A DNA stretch of 64,000 nt, taken from contig JANYHK010000041.1 of assembly GCA_025359105.1 (NCBI GenBank), forward strand, positions 62,001-126,000, read 5' to 3'. Both the position numbers and the translations under genes were made by a program. The notes below the pieces were generated by a model. It did no database searches. It saw only the letters and a list, made by a program, of their open reading frames with translations, and was not told the origin of the DNA. This document shows positions 27,028 to 35,769 of the stretch, piece by piece (the first letter of the stretch is position 1; each line of letters opens with the position of its first letter). The stretch is from Myxococcales bacterium (GTDB taxonomy: Bacteria; Myxococcota_A; Polyangia; Polyangiales; Polyangiaceae).

Positions 27028-28017
27028 GTGATCTTCGCGGCGATCCTCGTGCTCTCGCAGGCGGGCGGGGCCTGGGCGTCCGGGCGCCCGACCGAGTGCG
27101 CGTCGCTCGACGGCGGGCGCGGCGCGAACGTGTGGGAGCGCGCGAAGGCGCCCGAGCTCCGCCGCTATTGCGATCTCCTCGCCGCCGGGGCCGCCAAGCT
27201 CGCCTGGAGCACCGCGCGCGCTCCTTCGGGGGCGCCGGCGCCGCTCGCCCGCGTGCCGGTCGAGACGACGTCGCGCGAGGTGCTCGACATCGCCGATCTC
27301 GCGGACCGCGCGATGCCTGGCCGCGCCGGGCCCGCGCTGCTGCGCGGTCGCGCGCTCGCGCTCGTGGGCAAGTGGGCCGAGGCGCGAAAGGCGCTCGCCG
27401 CTGCGAAGGCGACGGACGAGCGCGCGCTCGACGATCCGCAGAGCCTCCTGTCGTGGGGTCGCGTGCTCGCGCGCACCGGCAGCCCCGGCGAAGCGCAAGA
27501 GGCGTACCGGGCGCTCCTGCCGCGCGCGGCGATCCTCGCATCGGCCGAGCGCGGCGCCGCGGGTGTGGAGGCGGGCCTGCTCGCGATGGCGCGCGGGCCC
27601 GATGGGCTCGATGAGGCGATCGCGATCCTGCGCCAGGCGCGGCGCGACGCGCAGGACGCGCTCCAGTCGTTCGCGGTCATGGCGCTGGCGCTGGCCCTCG
27701 ACCGCGCGGGCGACGCCGACGAGGCGCGCGCCGTCCTGGCCGAGCGCGTCCACGCCGATCCACGCCCGATCCTCGCCGACGCGCGGGTGAAGGAGGCGCT
27801 CTCCACCGCCGGCAGCGCCGTCGAGGGCCGCGCGGCAGCGGCGCTCGCGCTGGGGACGATCGATCCGCGCGCGGCGGCCGCCGAGTGGAAGGCGGTCGCC
27901 GAAGCCGGCGCCGGCCCGTGGACTGCGCATGCCCTTGCGCGCGCCCGCGCGCCCGTGGGCGCAAACGCGAAGGCGAACGACGGCCATGGCAAGCCGGCCT
28001 CACGAGGCGCGCAATGA
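27028..28017 (+). CDS. Secreted TPR-rich protein
   Basis: 329 residues. A short signal sequence (1-18; A-G-G-A-W-A-S) is followed by alpha-helical repeats with TPR spacing (A-L-L-R-G-R-A-L-A-L-V-G-K-W-A-E-A-R-K-A-L, A-R-T-G-S-P-G-E-A-Q-E-A-Y, L-D-R-A-G-D-A-D-E-A-R-A-V-L). No enzyme motif. It overlaps the next TPR gene by 4 bases (ATGA), so the two proteins are probably made together and may form a periplasmic scaffold. Confidence 0.78.
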   Translation: MIFAAILVLSQAGGAWASGRPTECASLDGGRGANVWERAKAPELRRYCDLLAAGAAKLAWSTARAPSGAPAPLARVPVETTSREVLDIADLADRAMPGRAGPALLRGRALALVGKWAEARKALAAAKATDERALDDPQSLLSWGRVLARTGSPGEAQEAYRALLPRAAILASAERGAAGVEAGLLAMARGPDGLDEAIAILRQARRDAQDALQSFAVMALALALDRAGDADEARAVLAERVHADPRPILADARVKEALSTAGSAVEGRAAAALALGTIDPRAAAAEWKAVAEAGAGPWTAHALARARAPVGANAKANDGHGKPASRGAQ

Positions 28018-29036
28018 CCCCGCGGTACTTCCTCATCCTGGCGGCGGCGCTCGGCTTCGGGCTCGCGGCACCGGCTTTCGCGGATACGCCGCCCTCGGTC
28101 TGGGACCTCGCGAAGGATCCTCGAGCGCGCGACCGCTGGGAGGTGCACGGCCGCGCCGCGCAGCTCCTCTTCCGCGCGCGAAGGGAGCGGCCGGGCCCGC
28201 TGCGCGAGCGCCTCGCCGAACAGGCGCGGTCCGTGCTCGAAGCGGGCGGCGCCGAGCAAAGCCCCGACGTTCGCCTGCGCTTCGACCTTGGCTCGGCCTA
28301 CGAGATGCTCGGTCGCCACCAGCGCGCCATCGACGTGCTGCAGCCCGCGGTCGACGCCGCGGCCGACGATCCCGCCGCCTCCGACGCTCTCCTCGAGCTG
28401 GCGTACGCGTATGCCAAGATCGACAAGCCGAAGGGCGAGCGCGAGGCGTACAAGCGCTACCTCTCACGCGCGACGACCGACGGCGCGCGTGCCACCGCGA
28501 CGCTCAACCTCGCCGAGGCGGAGATGCGCATGGGCAACCTCCCCGACGCGATCGCCGGCTACCGCGAGGCCATCGACGTCTCCACGCGCGTGGCCGGCCC
28601 CGGTGGCTCCCTCACGGTGGTCCTCGGCTACTGGGGGCTGGCCGTTGCGCTCGATCGCTCCGGCGATCCCGCGAGCGCCGCCAAGGAGACCAAGATGGCC
28701 AACCAGCTCGACCCTGGCCAGCGCGTCATCGGCGACACCTTGACCGGCGACGTCTTCTTCGAGCCCCGCCACGAGCGCAACTGGTACACGGCGCTCGGCG
28801 CGCAAGAAGAGGCGCGCGCGACGGCCGACCCGCGCGCCGCTCTGCGCCTCTGGCGGACCGCGGTCGATCGCTGGACCGGCTACGTCCGGGCCGCCGAGCG
28901 GCACGATGCCCAGGACCGCTGGCTCCCCCTCGCTCGCGCGCACCTCGCCGCGGCGTCGCGAGAGCTCGCGGCCACCACCAAGCGCGTCGGCGCTCTCCCC
29001 AAGACGCCGTCGCCCTTGGTGATTATCGACGACTGA
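28014..29036 (+). CDS. Secreted TPR protein, partner of upstream gene
   Basis: 340 residues with a clear signal peptide (A-A-P-A-F-A-D, cleavage near residue 23). TPR units include R-F-D-L-G-S-A-Y-E-M-L-G-R-H-Q-R-A-I-D-V-L and L-A-E-A-E-M-R-M-G-N-L-P-D-A-I-A-G-Y. The C-terminus has N-W-Y-T-A-L-G and W-R-T-A-V-D-R-W. Translationally coupled to the preceding gene. Likely periplasmic protein-protein interaction; specific role unknown. Confidence 0.8.
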   Translation: MTPRYFLILAAALGFGLAAPAFADTPPSVWDLAKDPRARDRWEVHGRAAQLLFRARRERPGPLRERLAEQARSVLEAGGAEQSPDVRLRFDLGSAYEMLGRHQRAIDVLQPAVDAAADDPAASDALLELAYAYAKIDKPKGEREAYKRYLSRATTDGARATATLNLAEAEMRMGNLPDAIAGYREAIDVSTRVAGPGGSLTVVLGYWGLAVALDRSGDPASAAKETKMANQLDPGQRVIGDTLTGDVFFEPRHERNWYTALGAQEEARATADPRAALRLWRTAVDRWTGYVRAAERHDAQDRWLPLARAHLAAASRELAATTKRVGALPKTPSPLVIIDD

Positions 29037-29043
29037 CCCGCAT

Positions 29044-29072
29044 TTGGCGGCCCTGGCGGATCCGGCTACACT
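29044..29072 (+). promoter_or_regulatory. Promoter of leaderless small lipoprotein gene
   Basis: TTGGCG (29044-29049), a 17-base spacer and TACACT (29067-29072), ending 6 bases before the GTG at 29079. Confidence 0.55.
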
Positions 29073-29078
29073 GAATCT

Positions 29079-29411
29079 GTGAAACTGGTCACCCTCGTCC
29101 TGAGCCTCACCGCGACCGCGTGCCTGTCGCTCGGGTGCAGCCACTCCGCCGATCGTCCGGGGAGCGCCGGCGGGGACGGCGGCGGCTACACCGTCCCGGT
29201 CGGAACGGTCTCGACGCCGGAGCCGTGCGTTCCGCCGACGGAGGGTTGCCCCTGCACCGAGCCGGGCAAGAAGGGCACCTGCAAGGCCCACCTCCTCCAG
29301 TTCGGCTCGTTCGTCTTCTGCGGCGGCGAGCACACCTGCGATGCCCAGACCGGCACGTGGAGCGCCTGCGTCCCCGCGGTGGACTTCAGCACGGCCGACT
29401 CCGGCCACTGA
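29079..29411 (+). CDS. Small Cys-rich lipoprotein
   Basis: 110 residues. The lipobox L-S-L-G-C puts the lipid on Cys20. The mature part has eight further-looking paired Cys positions (P-C-V, G-C-P-C, T-C-K, F-C, T-C-D, A-C-V), suggesting disulfides outside the cytoplasm. The D-A-Q-T-G-T-W-S-A-C pattern recurs in many myxobacterial surface proteins. No function known. It converges on ccr with a 25-base gap that includes the palindrome GCTGCGCGCAGC. Confidence 0.78.
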   Translation: MKLVTLVLSLTATACLSLGCSHSADRPGSAGGDGGGYTVPVGTVSTPEPCVPPTEGCPCTEPGKKGTCKAHLLQFGSFVFCGGEHTCDAQTGTWSACVPAVDFSTADSGH

Positions 29412-29436
29412 ATTCGAGCGGCTGCGCGCAGCAGGA

Positions 29437-30687
29437 TCAGCCGCCGGCGCTGCCCGCCGCCGCGCGCGCTTCGTCGAGCGTCGAGAGGCCGGGCTTCGGC
29501 GACGAGACCAGGCACGCGATCGTGCCCATGTGCTGGTTCCGGTACATGCGCTCGTGGGCCTCGGGGATCCTGCCGAACTCGAACGTCTCGGTCAGGACCG
29601 GCTTGATCTTGCCCTGGTGCACGAGCTCGTTGGCGCGCTGGCACTGCTCGGCGTTCGCGAAGTGGCTGCCGATGATCGACTTCTGGCGCATCCACAGGTG
29701 ACGCACGTCGAACGTCAAGTTGAAGCCCGTCGTCGCGCCGCAGATGACGATGCGGCTCATGCGCCCGGCGAGGAACACGCTCGTCGGGAACGTCTCCTGG
29801 CCGACGTGCTCGAAGACGACGTCGGGCCCCTTCTTCTCGCCGACGCAGTCCCAGATGGCCTTGCCCATCTTCTTCGTCGCGTCCATGCGCGCCTTCAGCC
29901 GCTCCGGCGTCTCGTTCGGGGTGAACGCGAGCCCGGGGAAATCGTTGCGATCGAGGATGTGATCGCAGCCCGCATCCTTCGCCAGCTGCCCCTTGGCCTT
30001 CGACGACACGATCCCGATCGCGGTCGCGCCGAGGAGCTTGGTGATCTGGACCCCGAAGATCCCGAGGCCGCCGCTGGCGCCCCAGATGAGGACGAGCTCG
30101 CCCGGGCGCACGCGCGCGCGGTCGACGAGCATGCGGTACGCCGTGAAATAAACGAGCCCGTAGCTGGCCGCGACCTCCCACGACAGCTGCTTGGGCTTCT
30201 TCAGGAGCTGCTGCGACTGCACGAGGCAGAACTGCGCGAAGCTCCCGTAGGGCGTCTCGTAGCCCCAGATCTTCTGGTCCTCGCACGCCATCGGATCGAA
30301 GCCGTTGCACGCCGGGCACTGGCCGCACGTGACGTTGCAGTGGAGGACGACCTCGTCGCCGACCTTGTAGCGCGTGACCCCAGGGCCCACCTTCCAGACG
30401 ATGCCGCTCGCGTCGCTGCCGGCGATGTGGAAGTCCTTCTTCGTGACGTCGAGGATGCTGACCGGCTTGCCGAGGCCGGCCCAGATGCCGTTGTAGTTGA
30501 CCCCCGCGGCCATCACGAGGACGAGCGCCTCGCCTGGCCCGGGCTCCGGGGTCTTCATCTTTTCGTACTGAAACGACGTGAGCGGCTCGCCGAGGCGCTC
30601 CTTGCGGATGACCCACGCGTCCATCTCCGCCGGCACCTCGCCGAGCGGTGGAATGGTCGGTGCGGCGTGCGTGATCGGTTCGTTCAT
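29437..30687 (-). CDS. ccrA: Crotonyl-CoA carboxylase/reductase
   Basis: 416 residues, a zinc-free medium-chain dehydrogenase/reductase. Hallmarks are the V-N-Y-N-G-I-W-A segment, G-S-D-A-S-G-I-V, I-W-G-Y-E-T-P-Y-G-S-F-A-Q-F, the nucleotide fold G-A-S-G-G-L-G-I-F-G, and R-H-L-W-M-R-Q-K. These are typical of Ccr rather than general quinone reductases. Ccr reductively carboxylates crotonyl-CoA with CO2 and NADPH to (2S)-ethylmalonyl-CoA. GAGGA lies upstream of the ATG. It faces ecm-meaB, which act later in the same ethylmalonyl-CoA pathway. Confidence 0.93.
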   Translation of the reverse strand: MNEPITHAAPTIPPLGEVPAEMDAWVIRKERLGEPLTSFQYEKMKTPEPGPGEALVLVMAAGVNYNGIWAGLGKPVSILDVTKKDFHIAGSDASGIVWKVGPGVTRYKVGDEVVLHCNVTCGQCPACNGFDPMACEDQKIWGYETPYGSFAQFCLVQSQQLLKKPKQLSWEVAASYGLVYFTAYRMLVDRARVRPGELVLIWGASGGLGIFGVQITKLLGATAIGIVSSKAKGQLAKDAGCDHILDRNDFPGLAFTPNETPERLKARMDATKKMGKAIWDCVGEKKGPDVVFEHVGQETFPTSVFLAGRMSRIVICGATTGFNLTFDVRHLWMRQKSIIGSHFANAEQCQRANELVHQGKIKPVLTETFEFGRIPEAHERMYRNQHMGTIACLVSSPKPGLSTLDEARAAAGSAGG

Positions 30688-30723
30688 CGTTCCTCGGATG
30701 GGTTACGCCGGGCGCGATCTCCC

Positions 30724-30751
30724 GTGACGTTCTATGACGCGGTGCGATAAT
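30724..30751 (+). promoter_or_regulatory. Promoter of the ecm-meaB run
   Basis: GTGACG (30724-30729), a 16-base spacer and GATAAT (30746-30751). The predicted transcript would start about 6 bases before the ATG at 30764, which excludes the in-frame ATG at 30734. Confidence 0.5.
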
Positions 30752-30763
30752 TACAGACAGAGC

Positions 30764-32758
30764 ATGTCAAGTCGAGACCGCCCGTGGATCATGAGGACCT
30801 ACTCCGGGCACTCCACGCCCAAGGCGTCCAACGCGCTCTATCGCCAGAACATGGCGAAGGGGCAGACGGGGCTCTCCATCGCGTTCGATCTGCCCACGCA
30901 GACCGGCTACGACCCCGACCACGAGCTCGCGCGCGGCGAGGTGGGCAAGGTCGGCGTGCCGGTCGCGCACCTGGGCGACATGCGCGATCTGCTCGATGGG
31001 ATCCCGCTCGACGCCATGAACACGTCGATGACGATCAACGCGACGGCCGCCTGGCTCTTCGCGCTCTACGTCTCGCTCGCCGAGGAGCGCGGGATCGATC
31101 CGAAAAAGCTCAGCGGCACGGTGCAGAACGACATCGTCAAGGAGTACCTCTCGCGCGGGACGTTCATCTTCCCGCCCGCGCAGTCGCTGCGGCTCACGAG
31201 CGACGTCGTCACGTACGCCGTCGAGCATGTGCCGGAGTGGAACCCGATCAACATCTGCAGCTACCACCTGCAGGAGGCGGGCGCGACGCCGGTACAGGAA
31301 CTCGCGTACGCCATCACGACGGCGATCTGCGTGCTCGACACCGTGAAGGCCCGGCTCGGCGGCGACGCCAGGATCGATGGCGTCTTCGGACGCATCTCGT
31401 TCTTCGTGAACGCGGGCCTGCGCTTCGTCGAGGAGACGTGCAAGATGCGCGCGTTCGTCGATCTCTGGGACGAGCTCGGCCGCACGCGCTACGGCGTGAG
31501 CGACGAGAAGCTCCGGCGGTTCCGCTACGGCGTGCAGGTCAACTCGCTCGAGCTCACCGCCGCGCAGCCGGAGAACAACATCGTCCGCATCGCGCTCGAG
31601 ATGCTGGCGGTCGTCCTGTCGAAGCGTGCGCGCGCGCGGGCCGTGCAGCTGCCGGCGTGGAACGAGGCGCTGGGCCTGCCGCGCCCGTGGGATCAGCAGC
31701 TGGCCCTGCGCACCCAGCAGATCATGGCGTTCGAGACGGATCTGCTCGAGGTGGAGGACATCTTCGACGGGTCGCACGTGGTCGAAGCCAAGGTGCGCGA
31801 GCTCCGGAAGGCCGCGTGGCGCGAGGTCGAGGCCGTGCTCTCGCGCCCCGGCGGCGTCGTGGGGGCGGTCGAGTCCGGTTACATCAAGGAGCGCCTCGTG
31901 GCGTCGAACGCCGCGCGCCTAGCGCGCATCGAGCGCGGCGAGCAGATCAAGGTGGGCGTGAACCAGTTCGACCAGACCGAGCCGTCGCCGCTCACGGAAG
32001 GCGGGGGCGAGTCCATCCTGACCGTGGACCCGCGCGTGGAGAAGGAAGCCGTGGAGCGCCTCGCCGCGTGGCGCGCGACCCGCGATGCAGAGAAAGTACA
32101 CGCGTCGCTGGCTGCGCTGAAGGTCGCGGCGAAAGACGGCGCCAACGTGATGCCCGCGTCGATCGCTTGCGCCAAGGCCGGCGTCACGACCGGCGAGTGG
32201 GCCGGCGCCTTGCGTGAGGTCTTCGGGGAGTACCGCGCGCCGACCGGCATCGGCGGGGTCGCCACGGCGGGGGGGGGCGCGGGTGGCCGGGATGCCGAGG
32301 CCACCGAGCTCGAAGCGATCCGCGCGACCGTTCGCGAGCTCGGTGCGCTCCTCGGGCGGGGCGCCAAGATGCTCGTCGGCAAGCCGGGCCTCGATGGGCA
32401 CTCCAACGGTGCCGAGCAGATCGCCTTGAAGGCGCGCGACGTGGGCTTCGAGGTCGTCTACGAAGGGATCCGCGTCACGCCGGCGCAGCTCGTGGCGAGC
32501 GCCGCGCAGGAAGGGGTGCACATCGTCGGGCTCTCGATCCTGAGCGGCTCGCACCTCGAGCTCGTGCCCGAAATCGTCATGGGCCTCCGCATGGCGGGCC
32601 TCACGAAGGTCCCGGTCGTCGTCGGCGGCATCATCCCCGCCGAGGACGCCCGCCGCCTGCTCGACGCGGGCGTCGCCCGTGTGTACACGCCGAAGAACTT
32701 CGAGCTGAACGCGATCATGAGGGATCTCGTCACGCTCGTCCGGGAGGCCAACGGGTGA
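30764..32758 (+). CDS. ecm: Ethylmalonyl-CoA mutase (B12-dependent)
   Basis: 664 residues with both the substrate-binding barrel and the C-terminal cobalamin domain on one chain. Sequence distinctions from methylmalonyl-CoA mutase are I-M-R-T-Y-S-G-H-S-T-P-K-A-S-N near residues 9-23, D-L-P-T-Q-T-G-Y-D-P-D-H, A-R-G-E-V-G-K-V-G-V-P and M-N-T-S-M-T-I-N. All are the Ecm forms. The B12 base-off motif D-x-H-x-x-G is at 544-549. It isomerises (2R)-ethylmalonyl-CoA to methylsuccinyl-CoA. A Gly/Ala linker at 497-510 separates the domains. meaB overlaps its stop by 4 bases. Confidence 0.94.
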   Translation: MSSRDRPWIMRTYSGHSTPKASNALYRQNMAKGQTGLSIAFDLPTQTGYDPDHELARGEVGKVGVPVAHLGDMRDLLDGIPLDAMNTSMTINATAAWLFALYVSLAEERGIDPKKLSGTVQNDIVKEYLSRGTFIFPPAQSLRLTSDVVTYAVEHVPEWNPINICSYHLQEAGATPVQELAYAITTAICVLDTVKARLGGDARIDGVFGRISFFVNAGLRFVEETCKMRAFVDLWDELGRTRYGVSDEKLRRFRYGVQVNSLELTAAQPENNIVRIALEMLAVVLSKRARARAVQLPAWNEALGLPRPWDQQLALRTQQIMAFETDLLEVEDIFDGSHVVEAKVRELRKAAWREVEAVLSRPGGVVGAVESGYIKERLVASNAARLARIERGEQIKVGVNQFDQTEPSPLTEGGGESILTVDPRVEKEAVERLAAWRATRDAEKVHASLAALKVAAKDGANVMPASIACAKAGVTTGEWAGALREVFGEYRAPTGIGGVATAGGGAGGRDAEATELEAIRATVRELGALLGRGAKMLVGKPGLDGHSNGAEQIALKARDVGFEVVYEGIRVTPAQLVASAAQEGVHIVGLSILSGSHLELVPEIVMGLRMAGLTKVPVVVGGIIPAEDARRLLDAGVARVYTPKNFELNAIMRDLVTLVREANG

Positions 32759-33705
32759 CCGAGGACGAGCTCGCACGCCGGGTCACGCTCGGCGAGCGCG
32801 CGGCCGTCGCCGAGGCGCTGAACCTGACCGAGGATCGCCGGCCGGAGGGCCGCGCACGGGCGATCGCGCTCCTGCGTGCGCTCCGTGCGGGGGACGAAGG
32901 CGCGCGCGCCCATCGCGTCGGGATCACCGGGCCGCCTGGCGTCGGCAAGAGCACGCTCGTCGCGGCGCTCACGCGCGAGCTCCGCCGAGTGAGCCGCACG
33001 GTGGGCGTCGTCGCGGTCGACCCGTCGAGCATCCGCTCCGGCGGCGCGCTCCTCGGCGATCGCGCGCGCATCTCGCCCGATCCGAACGACCAGGGGGTCT
33101 TCGTGCGCTCTCTCGCGACCGCCGGTGAGCTTGGCGGCCTCGCCCGCAGCGCGCCGCTCGCGCTCACCGTCCTCGCTGCAGCGTACGACGTCGCGATCCT
33201 CGAGACCGTCGGCGTCGGCCAGACGGAGACGGACGTGCGCCACGTCACCGACACCGTCGTCTTCGTCGTGCAGCCCGGCTCCGGCGATGCGCTGCAGTTC
33301 TTGAAGGCGGGGATCATGGAGGTGCCCGACGTCCTCGTCGTGAACAAGGCCGATCAGGCCGAGCTGGCCGCGCGTGCGAGCGGGGATCTCGCGGCCGCCC
33401 TCGCGACGCTGCGCAGCGCTGGCGCGCTGCCGTACGACGTGCCGATCGTCCTCACGAGCGCGCGCGACGGAACGGGCATCGACGCGCTCGTGGCCGCGCT
33501 CGGTGCGCACCGCGCCGAGCTGGCGGGCCCGCGTCTGCTCGCGCGTCGCCGGGAGGGGGCGATCGCCTGGGGACTGCGGGCGTTCGTCCGGCGGCACGGC
33601 GAGGTCGGCGTCGAGACGCGGGGCGGTGAGCAGAACGTGCGCGAGGCGATCGCGTCGCGGCTCGATGAAGGCGCCGTCATCCCGCAGATCGTCGACGAGG
33701 TGTGA
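32755..33705 (+). CDS. meaB: Methylmalonyl-CoA mutase-associated GTPase MeaB
   Basis: 316 residues, a G3E-family GTPase. Walker A is G-P-P-G-V-G-K-S-T (59-67); then V-D-P-S-S, E-T-V-G-V-G-Q-T-E and N-K-A-D. MeaB gates cobalamin delivery and protects acyl-CoA mutases from inactivation. Its 4-base GTGA overlap with ecm indicates that it serves Ecm here. Confidence 0.95.
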   Translation: MTEDELARRVTLGERAAVAEALNLTEDRRPEGRARAIALLRALRAGDEGARAHRVGITGPPGVGKSTLVAALTRELRRVSRTVGVVAVDPSSIRSGGALLGDRARISPDPNDQGVFVRSLATAGELGGLARSAPLALTVLAAAYDVAILETVGVGQTETDVRHVTDTVVFVVQPGSGDALQFLKAGIMEVPDVLVVNKADQAELAARASGDLAAALATLRSAGALPYDVPIVLTSARDGTGIDALVAALGAHRAELAGPRLLARRREGAIAWGLRAFVRRHGEVGVETRGGEQNVREAIASRLDEGAVIPQIVDEV

Positions 33706-33709
33706 GCCC

Positions 33710-34585
33710 GTGAAGCCCATGACCCTCGCCCGCTCGCGCGCGATCAAGCGTGCCCTCGACCGCGTGCGCAAGGACTGCGACCAGATCGCGCGCCGGGGGA
33801 GCGATCCCGTGAGCATGGTCCACCGCTACACCACGCACCACGATCAGGAGATCGTGGCCCTCGTCGCCTCGTCGGTCGCCTTCGGCAACGTGAAGGCGAT
33901 CCTCGCAAAGCTGGAGGACGCGCTCGCGCGCCTCGGCCCCAGTCCCGCCGCTACGGCCGACGATCAGCTCGGCACCTTTGCGGCGATGCATGGCTGGTTT
34001 CACCGCGTCTACCGCGGCGAGGACATCGCTCGTCTCGTCATCGGCGCGCGCCGCGTGCAACGGGCGAGCGGCTCTCTGGGCGCCCGGTTCGCCGCCGACC
34101 TGGACGCCGCCGGGGACTTGAAGGAGGGCCTCGCGCGCTTCTGCGACGCGCTCCGTGAGGCCGGCGGCTTCGCGCGGAGCACGACCAAGCGACGCGGTCC
34201 GATGCACCTCCTGCCCGACCCGCGCGCCGGCAGCGCGAACAAGCGGCTTTTTCTGTTTCTACGGTGGATGATCCGCCCCGCCGACGGCGTCGACCTCGGC
34301 CTCTGGCCGCAGATCGATCCGAGCGTGCTCCTCGTCCCCGTCGATACCCACATCCACAAGCTCGCGCAGAACCTCGGCCTGTGCACGCGCAAGGACGTGT
34401 CGTTCAAGACGAGCGAGGAAATCACCTTCCATCTGCGGAAGTTCGACGCCGCCGATCCGGTGAAATACGATTTCTCCCTGTGCCACATGGGAATGCTGCA
34501 GCGGTGCCCCTCGCGGAGGGACGAGGCACGTTGCGAGGGCTGCGGCGTCAAGCCCGTCTGCCGGCACTGGGCGCCGCGCGCGTGA
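33710..34585 (+). CDS. TIGR02757/DUF2400 family protein with HhH-like fold and Cys cluster
   Basis: 291 residues. Features of DUF2400 are D-P-V-S-M-V-H-R-Y, S-S-V-A-F-G-N-V, N-K-R-L-F-L-F-L-R-W-M-I-R and V-P-V-D-T-H-I-H-K-L-A. The C-terminus ends with C-x7-C-x8-C-x2-C-x5-C, the last four resembling the 4Fe-4S loop of endonuclease III relatives. A nucleic-acid role is plausible but undemonstrated. GTG 33710 has GAGG upstream and lies 5 bases after the meaB stop; ATG at 33719 is the alternative. The next gene overlaps by 4 bases. Confidence 0.85.
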   Translation: MKPMTLARSRAIKRALDRVRKDCDQIARRGSDPVSMVHRYTTHHDQEIVALVASSVAFGNVKAILAKLEDALARLGPSPAATADDQLGTFAAMHGWFHRVYRGEDIARLVIGARRVQRASGSLGARFAADLDAAGDLKEGLARFCDALREAGGFARSTTKRRGPMHLLPDPRAGSANKRLFLFLRWMIRPADGVDLGLWPQIDPSVLLVPVDTHIHKLAQNLGLCTRKDVSFKTSEEITFHLRKFDAADPVKYDFSLCHMGMLQRCPSRRDEARCEGCGVKPVCRHWAPRA

Positions 34586-35694
34586 CGGGGGGGCTGCTGC
34601 GTTCATGCGCGGTCCTCACCGCTGCAATCGCCCTCGCTCTCGCCGCGTGCGAGGCGGCGCCCGGCGCGACGCCCGACGGGGGAGCGGGCGCGGCGCGGGA
34701 CGGAGGACGGGCGAAGGACGGCGGAAGGGACGGTGGAAGGGACGCGGCAGACGCGGCGGCCGCGAAAGCGCCGCCCTTCGCGCCGGTGCCGGGCGCCGCC
34801 GCCGGCCCGGTGTGGCTCCTGTCGCGCAGCCACGGCCTCCTCGAGATCGACGCCGCGGGCAAGCGCACGCCGATCCCGATCGTGGACGCACGCGTCCTGG
34901 CCGTGGGGACGCTCACCGACGGTCAGACCATCGTGGTCGAGTCCAAAGGGCTGCGGAAAATCGTCGGCAAGGTCGCGCACAAGGTCCACGCCTTCGGCGA
35001 GCGGATGGCCGCCGACGTCGAGGACGGGGCGAGGATCCTGCCGGGGCCGAACGGCGCGATCTCGGTGCTCGGCGCCAAGCGGCTTTGGCTCGGGGGCAAG
35101 CCCGGCTGGAAGGGCACCGGACGCAGCGCGGTCGCGTCCGTTGCCCGCGACCGCATGGCCGACGCCGACACAGCGGGCACGCCGGTCGCGTGGGGCATCG
35201 ACAGCGACGGCGCGCTCCGTCTGCAAAACGGCGACGGCTGGGATCTCGTCCCTGGCCTCGGCCCGGGCCTCCTTGTCCGGAACGCGGTCCTCGAGATCGC
35301 GGCGGCGGCGTCGGGCGGCCTCCTTGTCCTGCGTGAAGACGGGCTCTACCGCCTCGCCGGCCGCTCCGAGCCGCCGACGCTGCTGGTCGCGCTGACGGCG
35401 AGCAAGGGAGCGCACCTCGCCGTGTCGAGCTCAGGTGTGGTCGCCGTCCGCGACCCGTCGGGAAAGGTCACCATCGTCGCGCCGACCGGCGAGATCGCGA
35501 CGCCCGAAGCCACCGTCGGCGAGCCGTTCGCGGTCGACGATCTCGGGCGCGTGTGGTCGGCAGGGGAGGGGGCGGTCACCCTGGTGTCCCCCGCCGGCGC
35601 CCCGGTCAAGCTCCCCCGAACGGCCGACGTGGCCGATCTTGCCGGCATCGCCGTGACCGGCGCGGGCCCCCCCAAAGACCGCGTCGCCCGGTAA
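34582..35694 (+). CDS. Lipoprotein with propeller-like repeats
   Basis: 370 residues. The lipobox L-A-L-A-A-C gives Cys23, followed by an Asp/Gly/Ala-rich linker (25-65). The rest is short beta repeats (V-W-L-L-S-R-S-H-G-L-L-E-I-D, V-W-S-A-G-E-G-A-V-T-L) suggesting a beta-propeller. It is the last member of the ecm-meaB run by overlap (GTGA) but has no visible metabolic link. Function unknown. Confidence 0.75.
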   Translation: MTGGLLRSCAVLTAAIALALAACEAAPGATPDGGAGAARDGGRAKDGGRDGGRDAADAAAAKAPPFAPVPGAAAGPVWLLSRSHGLLEIDAAGKRTPIPIVDARVLAVGTLTDGQTIVVESKGLRKIVGKVAHKVHAFGERMAADVEDGARILPGPNGAISVLGAKRLWLGGKPGWKGTGRSAVASVARDRMADADTAGTPVAWGIDSDGALRLQNGDGWDLVPGLGPGLLVRNAVLEIAAAASGGLLVLREDGLYRLAGRSEPPTLLVALTASKGAHLAVSSSGVVAVRDPSGKVTIVAPTGEIATPEATVGEPFAVDDLGRVWSAGEGAVTLVSPAGAPVKLPRTADVADLAGIAVTGAGPPKDRVAR

Positions 35695-35769
35695 TCCGGA
35701 AAATCGGTCGACACCCCGAACGGGTTCGTGCGACCGTAGAGGGCGTTTTTCGCACCACTTGTTTGGGCA

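Noticed and set aside
29421-29432. GCTGCGCGCAGC palindrome between converging genes as a terminator
   Set aside because: It has no loop to form a usable hairpin and no U-run; probably chance in GC-rich DNA.
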